A stretch of 64,000 nt of DNA from Candidatus Dependentiae bacterium (GCA_003511165.1 DOJW01000004.1:62001-126000), one strand, 5' to 3'; counted from the stretch's first letter, positions 16,631-26,682 are shown. Notes: generated by a model from the sequence alone, not told the origin. Translations and numbers: made by a program.

Positions 16631-19414
16631 ATGAATAAAATAGTTATAAAATTTTTATTGTTATTTTGTTTTATTTCAACAACCATTTCAGGCGAACTAT
16701 CAGTAACTTATATCAAAACTTTTCAAAATGTTTTTAAACCTGAAAACTCTGTCTTGCCTGCCGAAAGTAACCATTTATCACCAACATGGGGTGCTATCTT
16801 GTGGCACTCTCCTTTTTTAGAAAATCTTTACCGTTACGGAAACCAAAATCATGGAATGGTTAAACTGGCTCAAGAACTATTCTTTTTACATCACGATAAT
16901 GTAACTTTCGATGCAACATATTTACCTACTAAAATTGCAAGTCACTTTGAGCCGCAAGACATTGGCATATTAATTGGAATTATCGAAAATCATAGAAGTA
17001 ATCCTCAAATTTTAAAAACTGAATTAGACAGCTTTATTGTAGCTTTCGAATTAAATAACACTCTTAAAATTAAAGAAGGACTTAAACAATACTTTGATAA
17101 TGCAATAAAAAAAACCAAAAAAGAAATGTCTCTTGTTTTGGATAATGTTGAAAGTTTAATAGCTCAAGATGCAAAAATAACTAAGTTAAAAAGTGAATTA
17201 AAAGATCCAAATTTAAAAAAAAGATGGATTCAATCCAAAAAAGATCTCATTGCGAGAGAATCAAAGCTTCTAATAAAAAGTAAAATTGATCCCTTAAAAG
17301 TAAAAATCGGATTATTAACTAAGTTAAAAAAGGATGAAGTCTCAAAACGTGATATAATTGCAGATCCTGCATATCAAAAATTCAAAACTTCTTTTATAGA
17401 TTCTTTGATCAAAGCTATTCAAGAAGAAAATCACATATACCCTACTTACTTAACAACTTATATTTTACTGGCTTTGCATTGGAAAAAATCTAATCATCCT
17501 AACGATTTTATCGATCTTCTCTGGGGTATTTATTCAACTTTGAATAATAAATCTATTTTATTTAATAACAACATTAATTCTAAATTGGGACAAACCTCTT
17601 TAACAAAAGAACAGTTTATTTCGATAATGCAACAAAATATGAATGCTCAAGGATTTGATCAAACAAAATATTTTAATCTTACAAAATCAATATCTCCTGA
17701 TATTAACAATCTTGAAAATTTAGCTATCTCTTATTTGGGTTTTCATGTTTTTGAAAATCTTCTTCCTGATGCAGTTACTATGAGCTTAGCGACTCTTGTC
17801 CGAGAAACTGTTTTCCCTGATTGCGCCGAAACTTCTCTTTTAAACCTTTTTATTGCTCTAATTTTTGATCCTCAAACTAGAAATTTTGATACCTCTATTT
17901 TAGAACAAATCGGTGCAAAACAGCAGTTAATAGATTTTTTTAAAACTCATGACTTAAGTAATATTTATACCCAACAAGCTCATAATAGTCTGGCTCGTGT
18001 CGTTTCAAACCTTGAGGATGTTCAATATGCCTATAAGAAGTGCGAAATTGACGTTGGACTTAAAAATATGCTCCTTGTTATTCAACATTTAGTTGGTAAA
18101 TTAGATGGAGAAAATTCAAAAGCAAAATTAGAAAGTCTTAAAAATAAATTTACTCTAGATAAAGTAAAAATAACTGATATAGAACCTAATCAAGATCCAA
18201 ATACTAATGACAAAAATCTTACTTTAAATATTACTATTCAAAAAAAAGCAACAGAATTAATTATTAAATGGATATTTTATCCTGAAGAATTTGTAATGGA
18301 ATATCCTCCTAAAGCAGAAAATCTCTTTTCTCTAAAATCTTTTGATTTTTTTAAGTCACAAAAATTTACTACTAATCCTTATCAAGATTTAAAATTAGTC
18401 TTTTTCTTAAATTTATTTGGAGGGTTAGATGGCCTAAAATTAGATGTACCTTTACTTTATAAATATTTTTCATATTTCATGCAAAATCTAAGAATACCTG
18501 AAAATACAATTAAATTAGTAAAAATTTTAGTTAAAGACTCGAAAATTTCTGATGAAATTAAAATCAATCTTATTAGAAATATTTACAGTAAAATACCTAA
18601 TGACGAATATTCTCAAAACGCCTTTTGGGATAACGTAGAATTTCATATTTTTAAAGTTTTTTATCCTTCTTTAGAGATTTTCAAAAATCTTACAGATACT
18701 TCCAAATGCAGTATTATTTCCGCTCTATTAAAACAACCATTTAATCATTCTAATCCTGAAGTTTATAAGTGGATCAAAAATACGCTTCCTTCCAGTACAC
18801 TTAAAGATGCTAAAGGTTCAATAATCAGAAATATTTTAGTAAAACCAATTCCACAAGATGCTGAGTTTAAATCAACTTTTATAAATTTTTATCAGTGGAT
18901 CAAAGGTACTCTTCCTTATATTACAAATGACTATAAATTTGAAATAATCAAAATTATTTTAGCTAAACCAATTCCACAAGATCCTGAGTTTAATCCATTT
19001 TTTATAAATTTTTATCAGTGGATTAAAGGCGCTCTTCCTACCGTTACAAATGACTATAATAAATTTGAAATAATCGGAAATATTTTAGCTAAACCAATTC
19101 CACAAGATCCTGAGTTTAATCCATTTTTTATAAATTTTTATCAGTGGATTAAAGACACTCTTCCTACTGTTACAGATGGCTATAATAAATTTGAAATAAT
19201 CAAAATTATTTTAGCTAAACCAATTCCACAAGATCCTGAGTTTTACCCATTTTTTATAAATTTTTATCAGTGGATTAAAGGCGCTCTTCCTACAGTTACA
19301 AATGACTATATTAAATTTGAAATACAAAAATTAATTTCGCAAAAACTTACAACCTTAACAAATCTACAATTCCAAGAAATTCAAAAAATTTTAGATGAAG
19401 CTTTAGCCCAATAA
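16631..19414 (+). CDS. large secreted protein with C-terminal 42-residue tandem repeats
   Basis: The 927-residue protein has a signal peptide (MNKIVIKFLLLFCFIS, cleavage near residue 21). I recognise no family. The body is helical and Lys-rich in the first third, with a distinctive FPDCAETSLLNLF motif near residue 395. The last quarter holds four near-identical units of about 42 residues (PIPQDPEF, then FINFYQWIK and LPTVTNDY), after one diverged copy around residue 715. The ATG has GGGAGAG six bases upstream. A perfect 20-bp terminator hairpin follows. The signal peptide, size and recent internal duplication fit an exported host-contact protein, but function is unknown. Confidence 0.75.
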   Translation: MNKIVIKFLLLFCFISTTISGELSVTYIKTFQNVFKPENSVLPAESNHLSPTWGAILWHSPFLENLYRYGNQNHGMVKLAQELFFLHHDNVTFDATYLPTKIASHFEPQDIGILIGIIENHRSNPQILKTELDSFIVAFELNNTLKIKEGLKQYFDNAIKKTKKEMSLVLDNVESLIAQDAKITKLKSELKDPNLKKRWIQSKKDLIARESKLLIKSKIDPLKVKIGLLTKLKKDEVSKRDIIADPAYQKFKTSFIDSLIKAIQEENHIYPTYLTTYILLALHWKKSNHPNDFIDLLWGIYSTLNNKSILFNNNINSKLGQTSLTKEQFISIMQQNMNAQGFDQTKYFNLTKSISPDINNLENLAISYLGFHVFENLLPDAVTMSLATLVRETVFPDCAETSLLNLFIALIFDPQTRNFDTSILEQIGAKQQLIDFFKTHDLSNIYTQQAHNSLARVVSNLEDVQYAYKKCEIDVGLKNMLLVIQHLVGKLDGENSKAKLESLKNKFTLDKVKITDIEPNQDPNTNDKNLTLNITIQKKATELIIKWIFYPEEFVMEYPPKAENLFSLKSFDFFKSQKFTTNPYQDLKLVFFLNLFGGLDGLKLDVPLLYKYFSYFMQNLRIPENTIKLVKILVKDSKISDEIKINLIRNIYSKIPNDEYSQNAFWDNVEFHIFKVFYPSLEIFKNLTDTSKCSIISALLKQPFNHSNPEVYKWIKNTLPSSTLKDAKGSIIRNILVKPIPQDAEFKSTFINFYQWIKGTLPYITNDYKFEIIKIILAKPIPQDPEFNPFFINFYQWIKGALPTVTNDYNKFEIIGNILAKPIPQDPEFNPFFINFYQWIKDTLPTVTDGYNKFEIIKIILAKPIPQDPEFYPFFINFYQWIKGALPTVTNDYIKFEIQKLISQKLTTLTNLQFQEIQKILDEALAQ
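18834..19334 (+). repeat. four in-frame tandem repeats of 123-126 bp
   Basis: Units begin at about 18834, 18957, 19083 and 19209, each with TTTTAGTAAACC-like or TTTTAGCTAAACC wording. Spacings are 123, 126 and 126 bases, so the reading frame is kept. The first unit lacks one Asn codon and is the most diverged. The last three are nearly identical at DNA level, which points to recent duplication or homogenisation. Confidence 0.9.
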
Positions 19415-19420
19415 AAGTAT

Positions 19421-19466
19421 TTAAAAGAGAAGAGACAAAAATAAAATTTTGTCTCTTCTCTTTTAA
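19421..19466. terminator. bidirectional terminator, perfect 20-bp hairpin
   Basis: The arm at 19421-19440 is exactly complementary to 19447-19466, around a six-base loop. It has A-rich and T-rich ends on both sides and lies between the convergent repeat-protein gene and acs. Confidence 0.92.
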
Positions 19467-19470
19467 TCTT

Positions 19471-21393
19471 TTATTTTTTACCGAGCAAAGATGAATCTTC
19501 TAGTGTAGAAATATCACCAAATTCGGTTTTACCAAGCGACATATTACGCAAAATACGACGCATAATTTTGCCAGAGCGAGTTTTTGGTAAACTTTCTACA
19601 AAAAATATTTTATCCGGCTTTGCATGTGGTCCGATATGCTCTGTCACAGAAATTAAAATACTTTTGCACATTTCATCACTTCCAGAAATCTCTGTCATCA
19701 GAATAACATATGCATGAATACTCTCACCTTTAATTTCATGAGGACAACCGACAACGGCCGCTTCTGCAACACCGATAGTTTTGCCGATAGCATTTTCGAC
19801 TTCAGCAGTACCAATTCGATGGCCTGAAACATTCAAAACATCATCAACCCTACCAACTATCCAAAAATATCCATCTTCATCCCTATAAGCTTCATCACCA
19901 CTCAAATAATACCCTGGAAACTTTTCAAAATATGTCTTTTTAAAGCGCTCATGATCACCATATAATGTTCTTGTAATACCCGGCCATGGATTTTTTATCA
20001 CAAGATATCCAGAACTATTTGGCTCCTTTATTTCTTCTCCATTTTCATTAACCAAAGCAGGCTCAATACCCAAAAACGGAAATGTTGCAGATCCAGGTTT
20101 TAGAGGGGTTGCTCCAGGAAATGGTGAAATCAAAAATCCACCATTTTCAGTCTGCCACCAAGTGTCCATTATCGGACAATTACCTTTGCCTATAACATTG
20201 TAATACCAATACCACTCTGGTTCTTTAATCGGCTCTCCAACAGATCCCAAAATTTGTAGTGATGATAAATCATATTTTTGTGGAAAACTATCGCCTTCTT
20301 TCATCAAAGAACGAAGCGCTGTTGGCGAAGTATAAAATTTATTTACTTTGAACTTTTCGATAATTGACCAGTAACGTCCAAAGTCAGGATAATTTAATGT
20401 TCCTTCAAACATTATGGTTGTTGCACGATTAACTAGCGGGCCATACAAAACATATGAATGTCCTGTGATCCAACCGAGATCTGCAGTGCACCAGTAAATC
20501 TCGCCAGGATGATAGTCAAAAACCATTTGATGAGTGTAAGATGCATAAACTAAATATCCACCAGTTGTATGTTGCACACCTTTTGGTTTTCCAGTAGAAC
20601 CTGATGTGTAAAGAATAAACAGAGAATCTTCCGCATCCATAATTTCAGGAGCACAATGCTCTTCTGCTTTCTCCATTTCTTCATGCCACCAAAAATCTCG
20701 TCCATTTTCCATGGCAACATCTTGTCCGTTTCTATTGACAACAATCACTGTTTCTACAGATGGTGTATCATGCAACGCTTTATCGACATTTTCTTTCATA
20801 GCAATATTTTGCTTTGCACCACGAACTGCATAATTTTGCGTTACAACAATTTTGCAAGTCGCATCATTTATCCTATCTTTGAGTGCTTCTGCGCTAAATG
20901 CGCCAAAAACTATTGAGTGCACAGCGCCAATTCGGCTGCACGCAAGTGTTGCTATCGCAAGCTGAGGAATCATCTGCATATAAAGACAAACTCTATCTCC
21001 TTTTTGCACTCCAAACTTTTTTAAAACATTTGCAAATTTTTCGACTTCAGCAAGCAACTGTTTGTAAGTGTAAATAATTACTTCGTTTTCGCCGTTACCT
21101 TGCCAAACAATTGCAGTTTGATCTCCAAATCCTTTTTCAATATGCCTATCTAAACAGTTATAAGATGCGTTTAATTTGCCGCCTTCATAAAACTTAAAAT
21201 CTACATCTAAAAAGCTTCCACTTTTAACCTTGTCCCAATTTTTAAACCATGAAAGCTGATGTGAGATTTTACCCCAAAATTCGTCAGGATTTTTTATAGA
21301 ATAATTATATAATTCTTTATATTTTTCGAGCGAATCTATCCAAGCCTTTTTGGATAATTTTTCAGAAGGTTTAAAGACTACATCTTTAGACAT
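19471..21393 (-). CDS. acs: acetyl-CoA synthetase (AMP-forming)
   Basis: Acs activates acetate to acetyl-CoA through acetyl-AMP. The 640-residue length matches the family. Visible motifs are the P-loop-like YTSGSTGKPKGVQHT at about 262, the DTWWQTENGG segment, the YLSGDEAYRDEDGYFWIVGRVDDVLNVSGHR block and the catalytic Lys in TRSGKIMRR at about 613, which is the site of regulatory acetylation in this family. The ATG has AAAGGA six bases upstream. In a reduced genome this suggests acetate scavenging, from the host or its own fermentation. It is transcribed divergently from the OPT transporter. Confidence 0.97.
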   Translation of the reverse strand: MSKDVVFKPSEKLSKKAWIDSLEKYKELYNYSIKNPDEFWGKISHQLSWFKNWDKVKSGSFLDVDFKFYEGGKLNASYNCLDRHIEKGFGDQTAIVWQGNGENEVIIYTYKQLLAEVEKFANVLKKFGVQKGDRVCLYMQMIPQLAIATLACSRIGAVHSIVFGAFSAEALKDRINDATCKIVVTQNYAVRGAKQNIAMKENVDKALHDTPSVETVIVVNRNGQDVAMENGRDFWWHEEMEKAEEHCAPEIMDAEDSLFILYTSGSTGKPKGVQHTTGGYLVYASYTHQMVFDYHPGEIYWCTADLGWITGHSYVLYGPLVNRATTIMFEGTLNYPDFGRYWSIIEKFKVNKFYTSPTALRSLMKEGDSFPQKYDLSSLQILGSVGEPIKEPEWYWYYNVIGKGNCPIMDTWWQTENGGFLISPFPGATPLKPGSATFPFLGIEPALVNENGEEIKEPNSSGYLVIKNPWPGITRTLYGDHERFKKTYFEKFPGYYLSGDEAYRDEDGYFWIVGRVDDVLNVSGHRIGTAEVENAIGKTIGVAEAAVVGCPHEIKGESIHAYVILMTEISGSDEMCKSILISVTEHIGPHAKPDKIFFVESLPKTRSGKIMRRILRNMSLGKTEFGDISTLEDSSLLGKK

Positions 21394-21557
21394 AAAATCC
21401 TTTCAGGGGTGAAGGGAAAAAAGTTTTATAAATTTATGCTCGAAGCATACTAAATTAAAACAGATTTGTAAGCAGGGGGGTAGGCATTTTACTCACGGAA
21501 CAGTTTTTGATAGTATGCAACATGTTATTTATTAAAATAATAAATCAAGGTTTTTAG

Positions 21558-23216
21558 ATGGATTTAATAGTTGTAACGCTGGGCTCGTTTTTTACCGTCA
21601 TATCTTGCTGCATACTTGCATATGTTTCCATGGCAACCGGATCTGGACCTTGGATAGCTCCTACGCTAGTACTCATTTCAAGCTTCATCCTCAAAATAAT
21701 TAGAAGTAAAATATCTCAAGAAAAAATGACTGAAAAAATTATTTTGACGCAAACAACAGGTTCAATTGGAGGAATAGTCGCAACAGGTTTAGGTTTTACA
21801 CTTCCAATGTTATATTTTTTAAATCCAATTGACTTTCACCATTTGCTCAAATCACCTATAAAATTTTGCATCTTCATCGCAATCACCTGTTTAATTGCAG
21901 GCGGACTTGGAATAAACCTCGCACGAATATTTAGCGAGCGATTAATTTACAAAGAAAATCTTCAATTTCCAGTCAGCCATATGATCTACAAAATCATTAA
22001 TACCAAAGACAAAGTAAAACAAACAGCAAGTTTATTTTGGGGATTTTTGATTACTTCTATTTTTTGTCTTCTAAGAGATGGATTATTCAAATTTAAAAGC
22101 ATTTTCCCTGTTACCATTTACCCTTTTCAATCTTTTTTGGGAACTGAATTCGCGTTAAATCTATTCCTTGGTCCTACCCTTTGGGCTGTTGGATTCATGA
22201 GCGGGACAACCATTGCTGTTCCATTAATAGTTGGAATATTTTCAAAATATTTTGTTTTAAACCCTTTAAATTTGCATATTCAGTCAATCTCTTTTGGTTT
22301 TTTGCAAATTCAATCACAAAACTCTTTTAATATGGCTTTTTGCAGCGGATTAATTTTAACTGAAGCTATTATAATTTTGACCAAAGTACCTCAAATACTT
22401 TTCAAGTTTTTAAATCTTAAAAAACTTTCATCTAACAATTATTTTGCCTTTTCATTAGAAAAATTAAAACAATCCAAGTTGCTCAAACTTGAACCTATCT
22501 TAATCTTACTAGCAACTTTTATCTTTTTCTCTTATCTAAAATTTTCATTTGGCGCACAAGTTTTCATAATTTTGTTAACAATATTAGCTACGTATCAAAT
22601 CAGCTGGATGGGCGGCAAAGTTGGGTTAGTTCCATTTGGAAGATTTGCAACATTCGTCATGCTGCCAACCATAATGTTTTTTGATCTAACCTTTTTCCAA
22701 ATAACAATACTATGTGTATTTTTCAATGTCTGTGCAGCCGCAGCTTCTGATTTGCTTTTCGACTATAAAATCGGAGAACTTTGCAATATCAAATTTAGAA
22801 AAATCCAAAAGTATCAATGGGCAGGCCTTATAATAACATCACTTGTAATTGGCGCATTTTTCTGGGCAATATTCAATAATTTTCAACTTGGCACCCCAGA
22901 ACTTTTCGCATACAAAGCGATGGCTCGTGCGCTTTTGATCAAAACTTCATTTTTTAACTTCACTACCGTATTTTTGGGTATCGTTTTTGGATTAATTTTA
23001 AAATTTGCAAAAATCAACCCTACAATGGTACTTTGCGGAATTTTGATGCCCAATGGTCTTTCGATTGGTTTAATCATAGGCGGTCTTAGCGCCATTGTGA
23101 CAAAAAATCTGTTTAAACAAGAATTGGAAAAATTCTACCCATTTTGGTCGGGAGTATTCGCTAGTGAATCAACATGGATCTTAATGCTAATGATTTTAAA
23201 ATTTCTAAAAATCTGA
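21558..23216 (+). CDS. OPT-family oligopeptide transporter-like protein
   Basis: A 552-residue polytopic membrane protein with about twelve or more hydrophobic segments. Family-like features are an N-terminal GSGPWIAPTLVLISS, the segment GGIVATGLGFTLPMLYFL, the LQFPVSHMIYKII loop and a C-terminal PNGLSIGLIIGGLSA. They match the pattern of the OPT superfamily (proton-coupled oligopeptide or metal-chelate importers, COG1297-like). The length is a little below the usual 600-700. The cargo is not determined. Uptake of host peptides would suit a nutritionally dependent bacterium. The ATG follows AAGG with an eight-base spacing. Confidence 0.75.
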   Translation: MDLIVVTLGSFFTVISCCILAYVSMATGSGPWIAPTLVLISSFILKIIRSKISQEKMTEKIILTQTTGSIGGIVATGLGFTLPMLYFLNPIDFHHLLKSPIKFCIFIAITCLIAGGLGINLARIFSERLIYKENLQFPVSHMIYKIINTKDKVKQTASLFWGFLITSIFCLLRDGLFKFKSIFPVTIYPFQSFLGTEFALNLFLGPTLWAVGFMSGTTIAVPLIVGIFSKYFVLNPLNLHIQSISFGFLQIQSQNSFNMAFCSGLILTEAIIILTKVPQILFKFLNLKKLSSNNYFAFSLEKLKQSKLLKLEPILILLATFIFFSYLKFSFGAQVFIILLTILATYQISWMGGKVGLVPFGRFATFVMLPTIMFFDLTFFQITILCVFFNVCAAAASDLLFDYKIGELCNIKFRKIQKYQWAGLIITSLVIGAFFWAIFNNFQLGTPELFAYKAMARALLIKTSFFNFTTVFLGIVFGLILKFAKINPTMVLCGILMPNGLSIGLIIGGLSAIVTKNLFKQELEKFYPFWSGVFASESTWILMLMILKFLKI

Positions 23217-23387
23217 TTTTTATCCTATTTCACTCATAAATACTCATTTTTTTGTACAAATTTGTACATTCCAAACCATAAAGTTAATACCAAAATTGGT
23301 TAAAAATTTCTTTATTTTACGAATCCTAAAATCTTGCTAAGCTAATCCTATTAAAAATTTATTCAAAGTAACTTTTTGGAGACCAAA

Positions 23388-24167
23388 ATGTTTATCAAAA
23401 AAAGAAGCATTTTTCACCTAATTTCGCTAGTAATGGTTTTAGGCTTATTTTCTTGCGTGAAAAAACATAAACATGAAACAACATCATTCGAATCATTAAA
23501 AACTCGTGCTGAAAACTTAATAAGTAAAAAAAAGCGCTCCGAAGCTATCGAAGTTTTGGAACAAATGATGGAAGAGTACCCAGACGCACCTAACCTAAAA
23601 GATTATAAATTAGCGTTGGCAAACATATATTTTGATAAAAAAGAGTACGAAGCCGCGTATCAATGCTACAAAAAATATTACAAAAATAATCCTTCCGATC
23701 AACTTGCAGAGTTTGCAAACTATCGAGGAATTTTATGTAAATTCCGCCAAACATATGGCGTCAACCATGACCAAACAAATGTGAAAAAAGCTCTCAAAAA
23801 AAGTGAAAAATATTTAGCTCTTTATGAAAAGTCGGAAAAATTTTCAAAAGAAATCCGCGATATCAAATTCACATGCGAAAAAATGCTAATCGACCATGAA
23901 ATATTTGTTTACAACTTTTATGTAAGACGTGGAATGTACAAGTCAGCACAAGCAAGACTCGATTATCTCAAAGAAGTGCACACAAAAAAGCATAAAGATC
24001 TAGAACCTCAAATTTTGTATCTCGAGCTAAAACTTGCTCACCATGAACACAACAAAGAACTCGAGCAAGAAAAGCTTCAACAACTAAACAATCGCTTTGT
24101 AAACTCTCAGTATGTTGCAATGGCTCAAAACTTAGTTGAGAAGAAGAAAGACGAATTTATTTTCTAA
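23388..24167 (+). CDS. bamD: outer-membrane assembly lipoprotein, BamD-like
   Basis: BamD is the essential lipoprotein of the BAM complex that inserts beta-barrels into the outer membrane. The 259-residue product has lipobox GLFSC (Cys23), followed by TPR-like helical pairs (RSEAIEVLEQMMEEYPDAP; KKEYEAAYQCYKKYYKNNPSD). It also has the BamD-type segment HEIFVYNFYVRRGMYKSAQARLD. The ATG at 23388 has GGAG six bases upstream; an in-frame TTG at 23376 is unlikely. Its stop overlaps the yraN start by one base. The large outer-membrane barrel at 26683 would be a natural client. Confidence 0.85.
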   Translation: MFIKKRSIFHLISLVMVLGLFSCVKKHKHETTSFESLKTRAENLISKKKRSEAIEVLEQMMEEYPDAPNLKDYKLALANIYFDKKEYEAAYQCYKKYYKNNPSDQLAEFANYRGILCKFRQTYGVNHDQTNVKKALKKSEKYLALYEKSEKFSKEIRDIKFTCEKMLIDHEIFVYNFYVRRGMYKSAQARLDYLKEVHTKKHKDLEPQILYLELKLAHHEHNKELEQEKLQQLNNRFVNSQYVAMAQNLVEKKKDEFIF

Positions 24168-24526
24168 TGAATGATTCCAAAAAACTAGGCTTTTGCGGCG
24201 AAAACTATGTCGCCAAATTTCTTGAAAATAAAGGTTTTAAAATCTTGGAACAGAATTTTAGAACACGATTTGGAGAAATCGATATCATCGCACAAAAAGA
24301 AGATGTCGTAGCATTCATAGAAGTAAAAACCAGAAAAAATCTATATTTCCAAATCGCATCCGTCGTCACACACAGCAAACAAAAAAAGATTATCGCTACA
24401 GCAAAGCGCTACATTGTCGAAAATAACATTTATGATAAGATTTGCAGATTTGATGTAGCAACTATCATCTACAATGAAACAAAAATGGAAATAGAATATA
24501 TTCCAAATGCTTTTCAAGAATCATAA
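24167..24526 (+). CDS. yraN: YraN/UPF0102 family protein
   Basis: The 119-residue protein shows the family pattern GFCGENYVAKFLENKGFKILE, then RFGEIDIIAQKEDVVAFIEVKTRK. This is a PD-(D/E)XK nuclease-like core with Asp and ExK in place. The biochemical role in this widespread family is not settled; a DNA-processing function is proposed from the fold. It begins on the last base of the bamD stop codon, so the two are co-transcribed. It converges with the deaminase gene, with five bases between their stops. Confidence 0.9.
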   Translation: MNDSKKLGFCGENYVAKFLENKGFKILEQNFRTRFGEIDIIAQKEDVVAFIEVKTRKNLYFQIASVVTHSKQKKIIATAKRYIVENNIYDKICRFDVATIIYNETKMEIEYIPNAFQES

Positions 24527-24531
24527 AAACC

Positions 24532-24999
24532 TCAATAAACTTTTTTGTTCTTCAGCGCGGCCCAATCTTTAAACAACTTCAAATTTTCGTCATACATAAA
24601 ATGTTTTACAATTTCAATCTTACTTTTGCCAATTGATTTCATCTGATCGTTTGAAACTGTTAATTCATTAAAACCAATAATTTGTGCATCTTTAATTTCG
24701 GTTCCAAAAATTATCTTATCAATTTTGGCCCAGTGGCAAGCGCTAAAACACATAGGGCAAGGCTCACATGTGGAATAAATACTGCATCCTGACAAATCTA
24801 TAGAATTTAATTTTTTACAAGCAACGCGAATCGCATTTATCTCTGCATGCGCAGTTATATCTGTACTTTGCCAAACAATGTTATGTTCACAACTAATTAT
24901 ATTTTCATCTTTGACTATACATGCGCCAAAAGGTGTATTGCCCGACTTGATACCTTCGTAAGCTTTTTCGATTGCCATTTTCATGAATTTTGTATTCAC
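24532..24999 (-). CDS. nucleoside/nucleobase deaminase (guanine deaminase or TadA type)
   Basis: The 155-residue zinc enzyme belongs to the cytidine-deaminase fold. It has the proton-shuttle motif HAEIN (His51, Glu53) and the zinc cysteines in CEPCPMC (Cys81, Cys84). The wording TAHAEINAIR and CEPCPMCFSACHWA is closer to guanine deaminases of the GuaD type than to TadA, whose usual text is AHAEI...EPCxMCxGA. The tail EIVKHFMYDENLKLFKDWAALK also resembles the GuaD group. The start is GTG at 24999 with AAAGAGA nearby; ATG at 24984 lacks a ribosome site. Purine salvage is the likely role, with tRNA editing as the alternative. Confidence 0.82.
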   Translation of the reverse strand: MNTKFMKMAIEKAYEGIKSGNTPFGACIVKDENIISCEHNIVWQSTDITAHAEINAIRVACKKLNSIDLSGCSIYSTCEPCPMCFSACHWAKIDKIIFGTEIKDAQIIGFNELTVSNDQMKSIGKSKIEIVKHFMYDENLKLFKDWAALKNKKVY

Positions 25000-25135
25000 A
25001 TTTTTCTCTTTTTATAAATTTAAATTTTTTTAGTTTTATGAGAACAATTTTAAATTTATTTTTTAAATTATTGCAATAAAACAGTTGAGTTTATAACAAT
25101 TGTAAAAATCAAAATCAAAATAAAAAGGAGATTAA

Positions 25136-26542
25136 ATGAATAAAATTTTCAAAATTCTTATTTGCTGTTCTTTAATAGCTTTTAACTCTAAAAATTTATT
25201 ATGCGCAATATGCCAAGTTGAAGCACAATACAACTCAATAAGACAAAATTATATAAAACAAAATCACCCAAATATTCCAATGATAGGTATTGCTTGCAGC
25301 GGGGGTGGAAACAGAGCAGCCATTTCAACCCTAGGATTTATTTTGGGCGCAAAGAGAATAGGCATTCTCGATACAACTAGTTATTTTACAGCGCTATCTG
25401 GATCAACATGGTCATTGTGTTATCTCCTAGCAAACAAAACGTCATCCGACATGGATTCATTGACCAAAATAAAAAATAATTTAAAACAAAATTTGCAACA
25501 TTCATTTATAGATGATGACATCTTAAATGATATTTTTTCAGAAAAAATTCGCGCAATTGACACTTGGGGTAAACTTATCGCAAACCAAGTATTTCACACG
25601 AACAAAGAACTATCCAATACAAAATATTCACAACTATTACCACAAGACCCAACATCCTTTCCATTTCCTATCTGCACCGCAGCTCTCAATCTATCAAAAT
25701 ATACATCTATCTTTTGTTTACCTTGGTTTCACAAAAACTTTTATGAAATGGCGGATGTTTCTCCATGCTGCATCTGGAGTGATTTTTTAAACTGCGGATG
25801 TTCTATGGATAATTTAGAAAAATCACTAGAAAAAGAATTTTCGCATCCACACAATATAGACTTTTTTATGGCGCTATTTGGAAGTGCTTACAGTGTAAAC
25901 CCAACAGATGTCGTTAAATTTTTAAAAGAAAAAGTTAATAGCAAAATCAAAAAAGAACAAAAAACTTTATCAACCATCTGGAAAGAGGTTGTTAACTCTG
26001 TAAACTATGGCAGCGTTATGCCTCCACTAATTCCAAACTTTGGTAAAGGACAAAATAATTATTTATCCAAAGAAGATTATTTGTTAATCAAGGACGGAGG
26101 ATTTATATCTAATATACCTCTAATACCTCTTATAAGAAGATCTTGCCAAATAATTTTTATCTGCGATTCATCAGATGGTTGCACTGATGGAAAATTTACC
26201 GAACTGCAAAAAGTCGCAAGGTATTTGAAAAAAAATTATATCCAATTCACATCTTTAAAAAAGCCACAATCTTTTACAAAAAAATCTAATAATTTAAATG
26301 TTGCAACAACAATGAAAATCTTTTATGGAGAAAAAGCCTCACAACAGGTTCCATATGGAAAACCAACAATACTGTATTTTTATAACAAAGCAAAAAAAAC
26401 AAACGGTGATGTATTCCAAACAACAAAATTTAAATATAAAGAAGAACAATTTGAAATCGTAGAAAAATACATGGAAGAATCATTAGTTTTATTTTCGGAT
26501 GAAATTTGGAAAATAATTAATAATCCATACAAAAAAATTTAA
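25136..26542 (+). CDS. secreted cytosolic-PLA2-type (PLA2_B) phospholipase
   Basis: The 468-residue protein carries a signal peptide (hydrophobic to about residue 23) and then a patatin-superfamily hydrolase core. The oxyanion motif is CSGGGNRA (54-61) and the nucleophile elbow ALSGSTW has Ser88. The catalytic Asp is in LIKDGGFISNIPL near residue 320. The wording SGGGxR, then GILDTTSYFTALSGSTW, is closer to eukaryotic cPLA2/lysophospholipase (PLA2_B) than to bacterial patatins, which usually read GxSxG after a DGGxxGG-type loop. It has an excellent ribosome site (AAAAGGAG). Catalysis on host or vacuole membrane lipids is inference. Confidence 0.82.
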   Translation: MNKIFKILICCSLIAFNSKNLLCAICQVEAQYNSIRQNYIKQNHPNIPMIGIACSGGGNRAAISTLGFILGAKRIGILDTTSYFTALSGSTWSLCYLLANKTSSDMDSLTKIKNNLKQNLQHSFIDDDILNDIFSEKIRAIDTWGKLIANQVFHTNKELSNTKYSQLLPQDPTSFPFPICTAALNLSKYTSIFCLPWFHKNFYEMADVSPCCIWSDFLNCGCSMDNLEKSLEKEFSHPHNIDFFMALFGSAYSVNPTDVVKFLKEKVNSKIKKEQKTLSTIWKEVVNSVNYGSVMPPLIPNFGKGQNNYLSKEDYLLIKDGGFISNIPLIPLIRRSCQIIFICDSSDGCTDGKFTELQKVARYLKKNYIQFTSLKKPQSFTKKSNNLNVATTMKIFYGEKASQQVPYGKPTILYFYNKAKKTNGDVFQTTKFKYKEEQFEIVEKYMEESLVLFSDEIWKIINNPYKKI

Positions 26543-26682
26543 AAAATATTTTATTTTCATCTTTTAAAACTAGTTAAAAATATTAGCTAAAGAGTATATT
26601 TTCTTGCCAATCTACAATTGACTGATATTTTTATATATATTCGAAAAAGTATTATTCTAATTTTTAGTAAAAAAGGAATGTA

